IMG/VR virus record: IMGVR_UViG_3300032177_000031
Coordinates: 1-39,268 of that record
Length of the DNA stretch: 39,268 nucleotides
Reading direction: 5' to 3' (one strand)
From: a virus
Positions 1 through 8,277 of this stretch are shown here, in pieces (within the stretch, counting starts at the first letter, position 1; each line of letters opens with the position of its first letter). The notes below the pieces were generated by a model. That model had not been told where the DNA came from, did not search any database, and worked only from the letters and a program-made list of their open reading frames with translations. Made by a program: the position numbers and the translations under genes.

Positions 1-2
1 CT

Positions 3-2000
3 TTCCTAGTTGGCAAGTCGATTTACTTTACATCTGGAGTTGGACTTGGGCAATCTTCCGTCATCACAGCCTACAATGCGAATACACGTAATGTGTCGTT
101 CAGTCCTACGTTGACCACAGCACTTGGTGTGAATTCTTCGTACTCAATTGGTCAATTCCAATCGGATTATCGTGGTGAATTTGGAGGTATCTTTGTCATT
201 CCTTCTACTGATGCGATCAGATTCCGAACTGGAGATCGACAGTTTACCTTCGTCGATTCCTTTTCGGGTTCACTTGAGGGGTCGGGTACAAATGGATCGG
301 TGAATTATCAAGCATCAGGTCTCTTACAGACCCTTGAGAACACGATTATTTCCACTCGCGTACCTAGTGTACAACGCACTGTCTTGAGTGAAGCCAAGAC
401 CACCCTGACGAATAAGATCACAGATGTTGCTATCGGAAGAATCCAAGTAGGATACTGGGACCCCCTTGCCCAGACATTCTTAGTCGATCAGACATTCCAC
501 CCATCGGGAGTTCAGATTACTGGTGTTCGCCTGCTCATTAAGACGACCGATCCCAACATTCCACTGCAACTACAACTTCGTCCTGTAGTCAATGGATTCC
601 CGCACTCCTCCGCTGTTATACCAGGCTCCGATTTGGTATTGAACGCAGGCGATATTGTTACCTGTTCTGAAGAAACCTTGGCTGCGAAATATCTCGCTGG
701 AGGCAACCCCCTCGACGATGCCACAATGTACACACAAGCTAATTTTAGCGGACCAGTGTTCCTCCAGCAGGGGGCAGAATACTGTATCGTGCTTATGGCT
801 AACTCCGTGAAATATGCCGTGTACGTATCACGTATGGGAGATAAGATTCTGGGAACTGAACGCTTGATTTCCTCACAACCATATCTTGGGGTGTTGTTCA
901 AGTCTCAGAACTCGACAACATGGAATCCAATCCAAGAAGAGGATTTGACGTTCCGTTTGCTTTATGCACAATTCGACAAGACCGTACAATCGAATGTTGA
1001 ATTCCAATTAGATGCCGCGAATGCAATAACCGCCAATGTGCCTTTGGACACGTTCTATGTTTCATCGGGAAACCTTGTACTACCAAATACAAGCATCGAT
1101 GCGATGTTTGCAACGACAACTGCCGCGGGGGTGAAAGAAGGTAATAAGATAATCCCATTAGATGAAAACATTTACTTCGATGATACGTTGGGTCGTCGTG
1201 TTGCATCCAGTTCCACTTCCTCGTTTAAGCTACGACTCCTACTCTCCTCCGCGAGCGTTGATGTGTCTCCGGTGGTTGATATGGACCGTCTCTCATTGTT
1301 GGGCATCGAAAATCTTGTGAACAACCTCGAATTGAGCAATAGTTCAGTTGTCGTTATTAGTTCCAGCAACAATTGGTTTAGTGCCGCGGGTCTCTCTGTC
1401 ACTATCTCAGGTGGGGGAGGAAGTGGAGCGAATGCCTATATTGCGAATACCCAAATCGACAGCAACAACCATGTTCTCGCCAATGTCGTTGTAGATTCCA
1501 ATGGAAGCGGATACACGTCCTCACCAACGATCACGATTTCGGGAAACAGCAGCATCACCGCAAATATTCAGTGCATTGGAGAGGATCGTTCTTCGGGTGG
1601 ACCCGCGTTTGCCCGTTATATCACACGCAAAGTCACATTGGCTGATGGATTGGATGCAGGAGATTTCCGTGTATTCTTCGCAGCGTACAAACCCTCTACC
1701 GCGAATATCTATGTCTACTATAAGATTCTTTCCTCGGATGATGCTGATGTGTTCGATAACAAGGGCTACCAACTCATGACGATTATTCAGGGCGCTAATA
1801 ACTTGTCCCTGAACCAGGACGACGAGAAGGACTTTGTGTATGCCCCAGGTACGGGAAATGTCTCGGACAATCGGGTCCAGTATGGCTCGTTTGTGAGTTT
1901 CAAATACTTTGCCGTGAAGATCGTCATGACATCGACGGATACGACTAAGGCGCCCCGAATCAGAGATTTCCGAGTTGTGGCGCTTCCATCTCTTTCATAG
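3..2000 (+). CDS. DUF4815-type virion/tail structural protein, 5' truncated
   Basis: The reading frame is open to the left edge (first full codon at base 3), so the protein is cut by the window; the GTG at 93 is probably internal. Counting from that GTG, residues about 120-300 carry the motif WDPLAQTFLVD, then a beta-rich stretch with LRPVVNGFP, LQQGAEYCIVLMANS and YAVYVSRMG. From memory these are hallmarks of the DUF4815 structural proteins of T4-like cyanophages. The rest is beta-rich, with a Gly/Ser segment and a C-terminal beta-sandwich ending in KAPRIRDFRVVAL. It lies where T4 has baseplate and fibre genes 10-12, so a baseplate-peripheral or fibre-attachment role is inferred. The family call is fairly secure and the exact role is not. 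Confidence 0.75.
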   Translation, partial: FLVGKSIYFTSGVGLGQSSVITAYNANTRNVSFSPTLTTALGVNSSYSIGQFQSDYRGEFGGIFVIPSTDAIRFRTGDRQFTFVDSFSGSLEGSGTNGSVNYQASGLLQTLENTIISTRVPSVQRTVLSEAKTTLTNKITDVAIGRIQVGYWDPLAQTFLVDQTFHPSGVQITGVRLLIKTTDPNIPLQLQLRPVVNGFPHSSAVIPGSDLVLNAGDIVTCSEETLAAKYLAGGNPLDDATMYTQANFSGPVFLQQGAEYCIVLMANSVKYAVYVSRMGDKILGTERLISSQPYLGVLFKSQNSTTWNPIQEEDLTFRLLYAQFDKTVQSNVEFQLDAANAITANVPLDTFYVSSGNLVLPNTSIDAMFATTTAAGVKEGNKIIPLDENIYFDDTLGRRVASSSTSSFKLRLLLSSASVDVSPVVDMDRLSLLGIENLVNNLELSNSSVVVISSSNNWFSAAGLSVTISGGGGSGANAYIANTQIDSNNHVLANVVVDSNGSGYTSSPTITISGNSSITANIQCIGEDRSSGGPAFARYITRKVTLADGLDAGDFRVFFAAYKPSTANIYVYYKILSSDDADVFDNKGYQLMTIIQGANNLSLNQDDEKDFVYAPGTGNVSDNRVQYGSFVSFKYFAVKIVMTSTDTTKAPRIRDFRVVALPSLS

Positions 2001-2007
2001 GAATGAT

Positions 2008-2244
2008 ATGATAAATACTGTCCAGATAGAGAATAACAGCGATTTAGTGCGTGATATGAATTCGAAGGCTATCATCAGCACGGATGCCATAGGGCTTGGA
2101 CGCTATAAAGAACAGCGCCGCAAGGTACTCGAACAGCGTCATGAGTCTCAAGAAACAAAGAAACGACTCCAAATGATTGAGGGGGAGTTGTCCTCACTGA
2201 AACAAACTATCCGTGAACTTGTAGGTATGAGGAGTAAGAGCTAA
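2008..2244 (+). CDS. conserved small protein of the T4-like structural cassette (78 aa)
   Basis: The start is ATG 2008, preceded by AGGA six bases upstream; a longer frame from TTG 1975 would overlap the previous gene and lacks this ribosome site. The protein has a motif, LVRDMNSKAIISTD, followed by a charged helix of about 45 residues (RYKEQRRKVLEQRH to LKQTIREL) with heptad-like spacing, so a short coiled coil is likely. Small proteins with a VRD...AI.NTD motif occur in the structural region of marine T4-like phages (from memory), with no function I can name. Its stop overlaps the next fibre start (TAATG), suggesting translational coupling and perhaps a fibre-assembly or attachment role, which is inference. 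Confidence 0.65.
   Translation: MINTVQIENNSDLVRDMNSKAIISTDAIGLGRYKEQRRKVLEQRHESQETKKRLQMIEGELSSLKQTIRELVGMRSKS
2010..2017 (+). promoter_or_regulatory. possible late promoter motif (GATAAATA)
   Basis: GATAAATA matches seven of eight positions of the T4 late consensus TATAAATA. It overlaps the first codons of the 78-aa gene (ATG ATA AAT ACT), so it may be a by-product of coding. If active, it would initiate about 230 bases upstream of the first fibre gene. Confidence 0.3.
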
Positions 2245-4502
2245 TGTCTATCGGACAAATTACAACAGCGAACACTTTCGGACAGCTTATTACCGCCGTT
2301 GCGGCGATGATTGCTGTGGCGAACAACCTCACGGATGGACCTCAAGTCACGTCCAATTCCGCATGGACGTACACGAACCCAGGTGTTGGAATCAATGTCG
2401 GCAACACGGCACTTATTAAAACCGCAAACATTCAGTTCATCAATTCGGGATTTGCGAACATCGTATCGGGGAACATTGCGAGCATCAATACTTCGTCTGC
2501 GAATATCACGACGATCAATGCGGTCAATGAATTCGTGACAACGCTGTGGGGCACTGAGTATCACACAGCGAACGCGAATGTCTCAGGACTCTTGCAGGTC
2601 AGCGACCGTATGAATGTGTTCTCTGCAAACATTGAGTCTGCGAACATCTCTACTATCAGTATCACGACTCTCTCTGTAACTCAAATGACTGTTCCAGTCT
2701 TGAATGCGTCATTTGCGAACGTGACTACACTTTCAGTTAGTGGGACTTCGCAGCACACGGCCATTATCGCTACACTCGCCACAATAACTACTGCCAATAT
2801 CACGGGAGAAACCGTAGCTACCTCGAATGTTTCAGTATCTAACATCACAACACTAACTGTAGGTACACTGAACACATCTTCAGCAAATCTAACGCAAATT
2901 ACAACACCGGTCCTCAATGCCTCATTTGCGAACCTCACCTCAGCGAATATCGTATCTCAGAATACATCGTCCCTGAATGTATCAAATAGTTTTTTTGCGA
3001 CATTGAATGCGTCATCGGCGAATCTCACAACAGGTACAATGTCAGCGAACCCAACGGTGAATCTTGGTATTTCGACAAAGAACTATGTCGATACAGGAGC
3101 CGGTGGAAATCTTGTAAGTAAGATCACGTTTGGAGCGAAGGGTGACCTTATAGGAGGGACTGGGGCTAATACGTTCCTTGCTCTTGCTGCTGGTTCGAAT
3201 GGTCAATCCCTTGTCATTGATACACAAACCACAACAGGAATGCGATGGGCGACCCGTGGTCCATCACAAACGTTCCGTGGTCTGTCATTACAAACAGCAG
3301 TCAACGATTTTTCTAAATCCAATGCAAACAATATCATTCTCGAACATGTTGATGAAATTGTCATGGATGATGGAGAAGTGGTCACAGGATGGACGGACAA
3401 GAGCTTGATTATCAACACTGCTAATGCGAGCGGAAATATCGGTGGATTAGACACAGGTTCCATGATAGCAAACACATGGTATGAAATGTATGCAATTCGT
3501 AAGCGAGTTGATGGTACGAAGGGATTCATTATTCACCGAGCGTTGGATCGATACGTAGATCAAAATACTGCGGGAGTTGCACAATTCGCACATAACATCA
3601 CGGTAGCCGTCAACAAAGCTACATCACCCAACGTTCGTGTGGCGCAAAGTTTTGTGGCAAATGTATCGGGACCGGTGACGGGCATTGAAATTCGAGCATT
3701 CAAAACAGGATCACCAGTCGGAAACGTGTGGATTCAATTGCATAGTAACACGGCTGGGAGCCCAGGAGCTTCCGCTCTATCAATTAGTCGTAAATATGAT
3801 GTCAGTAGAATGGCCGCTAGTACTCACTATCCAATTCGATTTGTATTTGATTCAACATCGAACGTAGTTGCAGGTACATCCTATTTTGGTGTGGCTCAGA
3901 CTGACTTCACAGCCAGTGACACCAACTTTATCACCTTGGAAGGGTCCGCCGTATCCTACTTCAACGGAGTTGCCAAGGGCAACACAGGAGCAGCGTGGGT
4001 CGATCTGTCTCCTGGAGTGGGAACACTGATTTTCAGAGAATATGTGGAAGCCAACAGTACTTCGCTGACCTTCCCCGCTGGGTATGACCAGAAGTGTTTG
4101 GTGAGTTATGTATCAACTGATGCGTTCGGAAAACTTAAAGAATTCTCCCAACGGGACAGAACAATCACTTGCCCACTTACGTATCAATGGGCGGGTTATG
4201 CGGCTCTTGCAACAGATAAAGAGGTTGCGGACCTCAACTTTGTGGTTCCTCCAGTTCAGTGTTTGGTATCTTTCATGTTCCTCTCAACGGGTATCAATTC
4301 GATGGCTGCGGGCCGATTCCATGCTATAGATTTAATCAACGCAATCGCGGAAGGGATAGGGGGTGGGGGTAACTTTGGTGGTGCAACAGCAGGGGGAACA
4401 ACTCCTACGACTTGGGCTCCTATGTGGGTGGAACATCAGGGGATCAATATGCGAGTGCCCACTACACCCTGCAAGGCATATCCTGTGAACATCACCTTCT
4501 AA
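2244..4502 (+). CDS. tail fibre protein, paralogue 1 of 4 (752 aa)
   Basis: Residues about 50-270 form a low-complexity shaft of short pseudo-repeats built on SANITTI/NASFANVTTL, typical of trimeric fibre shafts. Residues about 267-282 carry NPTVNLGISTKNYVD, then a KGDLIGGTG..TFLALAAG segment common in phage fibres. From about 346 comes the body shared with the next three genes: RGLSLQT, EIVMDDGEVVTGW (about 370), WYEMYAIR (about 412), a jelly-roll-like VAQSFVANVSGPVTGIEI (about 466) and PAGYDQKCLVSYVS (about 612). The N-terminus differs from the three paralogues, so it may attach elsewhere. ATG 2244 overlaps the previous stop, and GGAG lies about 10 bases upstream. A receptor-binding role is inferred; the fibre class is well supported. 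Confidence 0.8.
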   Translation: MSIGQITTANTFGQLITAVAAMIAVANNLTDGPQVTSNSAWTYTNPGVGINVGNTALIKTANIQFINSGFANIVSGNIASINTSSANITTINAVNEFVTTLWGTEYHTANANVSGLLQVSDRMNVFSANIESANISTISITTLSVTQMTVPVLNASFANVTTLSVSGTSQHTAIIATLATITTANITGETVATSNVSVSNITTLTVGTLNTSSANLTQITTPVLNASFANLTSANIVSQNTSSLNVSNSFFATLNASSANLTTGTMSANPTVNLGISTKNYVDTGAGGNLVSKITFGAKGDLIGGTGANTFLALAAGSNGQSLVIDTQTTTGMRWATRGPSQTFRGLSLQTAVNDFSKSNANNIILEHVDEIVMDDGEVVTGWTDKSLIINTANASGNIGGLDTGSMIANTWYEMYAIRKRVDGTKGFIIHRALDRYVDQNTAGVAQFAHNITVAVNKATSPNVRVAQSFVANVSGPVTGIEIRAFKTGSPVGNVWIQLHSNTAGSPGASALSISRKYDVSRMAASTHYPIRFVFDSTSNVVAGTSYFGVAQTDFTASDTNFITLEGSAVSYFNGVAKGNTGAAWVDLSPGVGTLIFREYVEANSTSLTFPAGYDQKCLVSYVSTDAFGKLKEFSQRDRTITCPLTYQWAGYAALATDKEVADLNFVVPPVQCLVSFMFLSTGINSMAAGRFHAIDLINAIAEGIGGGGNFGGATAGGTTPTTWAPMWVEHQGINMRVPTTPCKAYPVNITF

Positions 4503-4509
4503 AGTGACT

Positions 4510-4517
4510 CATAAATA
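4510..4517 (+). promoter_or_regulatory. T4-type late promoter motif (CATAAATA)
   Basis: CATAAATA lies in the 24-base gap before the 643-aa fibre gene. Initiation about six bases after the motif would put the RNA 5' end only about 3-5 bases before ATG 4527. No Shine-Dalgarno sequence lies in that gap. Confidence 0.6.
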
Positions 4518-4526
4518 CTCTTCACT

Positions 4527-6458
4527 ATGGCCTTTGTATGGACAAATAATCCAAATCTTCCTATTATCGCACCACCAGTCGTCATTGGACCCATAGAGGT
4601 CTCGACTGAGGTCAATGTTGTAGCTAACACAGTCAACGTCAGTCCCCTCCTCTGCACCGTATCTTACAACACACACAACATCGGTTATGATGTCATCTGT
4701 GTTCTTCCCTCGCTAAATGTCAAAGACCTGCATGTGACCCACCTCGAAGCAGATAATGTTACTGTATTTTTCAAAGCCACGATCAACACAGCAAACATCG
4801 GAGCATCGACGATCAATACCGCAAACATAGTCAATGCGACTATTGCTAACGGAAGGATGGGTGTCAATCCAACAGCGAACCTTCAAATTGCCACGAAAGG
4901 ATATGTCGATTCCCTGATAGCGAATTCCTCACCAACGGGGGGAAATCTTCAACTCCTTATCATAGCTTCCGGTGATTTGCTTGTGGGGGTATCTGATAAT
5001 ACTGCGGAACGGCTACCCATTGGTTCGGAAAAACAAGTACTCATGGCAGGTTCAACGTCAGGTAATACAGGCATTCATTGGGTTGGACCAATCGGGTCTT
5101 CGTCTTCCCATAGGGGATTAACGCTCGGCACTCACTGGTCGGGGAATCTGATGAACACGACTATTGTACTGGCCACCGTGGATGAAATTGTTATGGACGA
5201 TGGAGAGCGCGTTGCAACAGGTTGGAATGGATTAACAGCAAAAATCACATCGAATGTGTCAATTTCGGGAGTCGGTTATTTGGACACCGGTGTTGTTCAA
5301 CCAAATTCTGCTTATGAACTTTATGCAATTCGCAATAGTTCTAACGGAGCCCAGGGACTCCTACTTCATCGTACTAAAGATACTCAAGTCGATACACATT
5401 ACTCTCCCGTGTCCAGCACTACTCAGCGTTTCCTTCGCGCCAATAATCCCGGTGGATCGAATTGTACATCAATTGCTGCGAGGTTTAGTGCTCACTCGAA
5501 CGGACCCATTGTTGGGGTTGACCTTCAGTTATCTCGCACTGGGAGTCCTGTTGGAAATGTGTGGGTTACCATTCAGACTAATGCCGCCAATAATAATGTG
5601 AGCGGGACAATTTTATGCACCAGTCGTAAATTCAGTGCTGGTTGGATTGGAGCAGCAAATGGTGATTTACCGAGAATTCGATTTCCTTTCGACGTGTCCT
5701 CAAATGTCGTCAACGGAACAGTGTATTGGGCTGTGTTGGAAGGTGATTATGCAATCTCCACCTACCCCCGTCAAGATTATGTCTCGGCGATTGGAGATAC
5801 AGCGGCGAGTGGTTCCCCTTATGTCGATGGACCTTCAAAATTTTTTAACGTCACGACGAACGGCTGGGCACTGGCAAACAGCACCCAGGTCAGTGATGCT
5901 CAACAAGCTCTGACAGGTCCATCGAATTTGTATCTAAGAACTTTTGTAGAAGCGAATGACAGTGCCGTGGTAATGCCTTCTGGGTATGACCAACGGGCTC
6001 TGATAAGTTATTGCTCAACAACAAAACTATCATTCCTTCGTGAGTATCACCAGCGCGGATATAAAATGTCGATGGCACAGCACTATACGTGGTGCTATGA
6101 TAACAACGGGGGTCAGATAGCAGCATCGGGAAATGATTTATCGACCGCAAATAATAGTAAAACTATAGCATTTCCCGATGTCAGACACATGGGTGTTTTT
6201 GTCCCTCCCGTTCCTTGTTTTGTGTGGTTGTATAGGTATTCTGGATTATCTACTTCCGCACAGTTAGCCGTGGGTTCATTGACGGCGACAAATCTTCCAG
6301 TACAAATTTTTTCTGAGCAACATAATACACTATCACTCACAAACGCCGCAACAGGGTTTCCTGTTTATGGACCATTCATGGTTGAATTCAACGCACACAT
6401 GACGCATTCAGGTGGACCAACATTCGGACAACAAGAAATCGCAGCGATAGAATTCTAA
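4527..6458 (+). CDS. tail fibre protein, paralogue 2 of 4 (643 aa)
   Basis: The N-terminal ~70 residues (MAFVWTNNPNLPII, then a Pro/Val-rich strand region with TVSYNTHNIGYDVICVLP) match the N-termini of the next two paralogues and probably dock the fibre. A short shaft (TINTANIGASTINTANI) and NPTANLQIATKGYVDS (about 114-129) follow. The shared body is RGLTLGTHW (about 196), EIVMDDGERVATGW, YELYAIRNSSNGAQGLLLHR (about 262), a jelly-roll-like region with TGSPVGNVWVT (about 330) and PSGYDQRALISYCS (about 484). The C-terminal ~110 residues are unlike the others, as expected of a receptor-contact tip. The gap upstream holds a late-promoter motif but no ribosome site. Confidence 0.8.
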   Translation: MAFVWTNNPNLPIIAPPVVIGPIEVSTEVNVVANTVNVSPLLCTVSYNTHNIGYDVICVLPSLNVKDLHVTHLEADNVTVFFKATINTANIGASTINTANIVNATIANGRMGVNPTANLQIATKGYVDSLIANSSPTGGNLQLLIIASGDLLVGVSDNTAERLPIGSEKQVLMAGSTSGNTGIHWVGPIGSSSSHRGLTLGTHWSGNLMNTTIVLATVDEIVMDDGERVATGWNGLTAKITSNVSISGVGYLDTGVVQPNSAYELYAIRNSSNGAQGLLLHRTKDTQVDTHYSPVSSTTQRFLRANNPGGSNCTSIAARFSAHSNGPIVGVDLQLSRTGSPVGNVWVTIQTNAANNNVSGTILCTSRKFSAGWIGAANGDLPRIRFPFDVSSNVVNGTVYWAVLEGDYAISTYPRQDYVSAIGDTAASGSPYVDGPSKFFNVTTNGWALANSTQVSDAQQALTGPSNLYLRTFVEANDSAVVMPSGYDQRALISYCSTTKLSFLREYHQRGYKMSMAQHYTWCYDNNGGQIAASGNDLSTANNSKTIAFPDVRHMGVFVPPVPCFVWLYRYSGLSTSAQLAVGSLTATNLPVQIFSEQHNTLSLTNAATGFPVYGPFMVEFNAHMTHSGGPTFGQQEIAAIEF

Positions 6459-6459
6459 C

Positions 6460-8262
6460 ATGGCTTTTATTTGGAACGATAAACCAACTTCCCCTCCAAG
6501 AGAAATGCCCCAGGCAGTACCGCCAGGGGAGCTTTCCTATGAGGTTCGCGTTATCGCTAACAGCGTGGAACCCAGTTGTACAGTCACATATAACACGTCC
6601 AACATAGGGTTTGACGAATTGTGCCAAATCCCCACGGCCAACATTGCCGTTGCTCATTTCTCCGATGCGTTTTTTGATTATATCACAGTGAACACTACTG
6701 CAACTATCGGAAGGGCAACCATCAATGTCGCAAACATCAAAACGGCAAATATCCTCAATGCGAATATCATGTATGGATACGTAGGGTCCGATCCTACCTC
6801 AAACCTCGGAATTGCTTCAAAACATTATGCCGATAGTCGTGTTGCTAATGTCCCTTCGGGAGGAAGCGACCTACAAAATATTATCGATGCGAAGGGGGAT
6901 TTACTTGTCGGAACTGGACTTCACACAGCAACTAGATTGCCTGTGGGAACTGATGGACAAATTCTTATCTCGGATAGCACGGCTGCCACTGGATTACGAT
7001 GGATCGATGTTGCAGGTTCGGAAGACTTTCATAATTTATTTATCCAGACACACTACGACACGGCAAGCAATGACCATGTGGTCCTGCTTAGATTTGCGAG
7101 TGAAATTGTTATGAATGATGGGTTCAGGACGACTGCGTGGATCAATAAGACAGCCGACATTGAGGTTTCTGGAGCGGGAGGCTTGGATACGGGAGTTGAG
7201 GGTCCATCACACTGGTATGAAGTTCATGCTATCCGTAATAGCGTCCTGGGCAACACCGCACTCCTACTTCATAGAGCCACAGAGTTACTTCAGGATCAGT
7301 CACTCACCACAACGAGCGATACTGGGGTGACTTTGCGAAGAATTACTGGAGGAACTGCAACAAAGGTTGCACAGAGTTTCGTTCCCTCTTTAGCTGGTCC
7401 GTTGACAAGTGTAGAATTAGAAATCTCGAAAACGGGAACACCAACTGGATTGATTTGGGTGACATTGGAAGCTGATAGTGGGGGATTTCCTAGTGGAACC
7501 GCATTAGCAACCAGTCGTATCATGGACGTGGCTCGGTTACCAACCGACAAAGCGAGAATGCGATTTCTTTTTGATACCAATACCAGCGTTTCGTTGAGCA
7601 CAACGTATCATGTTGTCTATCAAGGAGATTACACGACGAGTGATGCGAACTATACAACGATTTGGGGATTGACGGCTAATGGATATGCAAGTGGCTCAGC
7701 AAGCGAATTCCGTGTCTCATGGTTCAACTCTGCGGGTCTTGGGGGGGCCTCAGACTTATGGTTCAAGACCTTTGTGCGGTCTACGCCAATTACGCTTCCG
7801 ACATTACCAACTGGGTACGATGAGCGTTGTCTTATTAGTTATGTTTACAATGATAGTGCTGGACGTTTCAAGCAATATACACAGAAAACCCACAGTATGG
7901 TCATGGCAACGTCGGGTGATTGGAGAGCTTTTACAACAATTACAGGACTCATTGAAGCAGTGGACCTTGGTCCATTTATCCCACCAGTGAAGCATTGTTC
8001 TGTGCAATTCGTCTCTTACAATACTTCTGGTAGTCAAGTTCGTTTAGTGGGAGTTGGGGGAGTGGGCTGCACGGACATTTCTAATTCTAATGGGTTCTCT
8101 CAGGGGGCTTCAGTAGCTAACTTAAGAAGTGGCTCATTCGGTGACGTAGGATACGGGATTTCAACAGAGCCGCATGATATGATTGCTGTTGATGATGCAG
8201 TAGTTCTCACTCGACAATCGAATGTTGATAGTCGATTATATGTTACTCTGGTGATTTTTTAG
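6460..8262 (+). CDS. tail fibre protein, paralogue 3 of 4 (600 aa)
   Basis: It begins one base after the previous stop with no Shine-Dalgarno sequence, so its translation probably depends on coupling. The N-terminus MAFIWNDKPTSPPREMPQ and VPPGELSYEVRVIANSVE is the docking segment shared with paralogues 2 and 4. DPTSNLGIASKHYADS lies at about 110, KGDLLVGTGLHTATRLPVG at about 146, NDGFRTTAW at about 219, WYEVHAIRN at about 252, the jelly-roll-like AQSFVPSLAGPLTSVELEI at about 304 and PTGYDERCLISYVYN at about 450. The C-terminal ~90 residues diverge. It is the shortest of the four, mainly through a smaller central region. Fibre class is strongly supported; the receptor is unknown. Confidence 0.8.
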   Translation: MAFIWNDKPTSPPREMPQAVPPGELSYEVRVIANSVEPSCTVTYNTSNIGFDELCQIPTANIAVAHFSDAFFDYITVNTTATIGRATINVANIKTANILNANIMYGYVGSDPTSNLGIASKHYADSRVANVPSGGSDLQNIIDAKGDLLVGTGLHTATRLPVGTDGQILISDSTAATGLRWIDVAGSEDFHNLFIQTHYDTASNDHVVLLRFASEIVMNDGFRTTAWINKTADIEVSGAGGLDTGVEGPSHWYEVHAIRNSVLGNTALLLHRATELLQDQSLTTTSDTGVTLRRITGGTATKVAQSFVPSLAGPLTSVELEISKTGTPTGLIWVTLEADSGGFPSGTALATSRIMDVARLPTDKARMRFLFDTNTSVSLSTTYHVVYQGDYTTSDANYTTIWGLTANGYASGSASEFRVSWFNSAGLGGASDLWFKTFVRSTPITLPTLPTGYDERCLISYVYNDSAGRFKQYTQKTHSMVMATSGDWRAFTTITGLIEAVDLGPFIPPVKHCSVQFVSYNTSGSQVRLVGVGGVGCTDISNSNGFSQGASVANLRSGSFGDVGYGISTEPHDMIAVDDAVVLTRQSNVDSRLYVTLVIF

Positions 8263-8277
8263 TTATAGAGGAACTGA

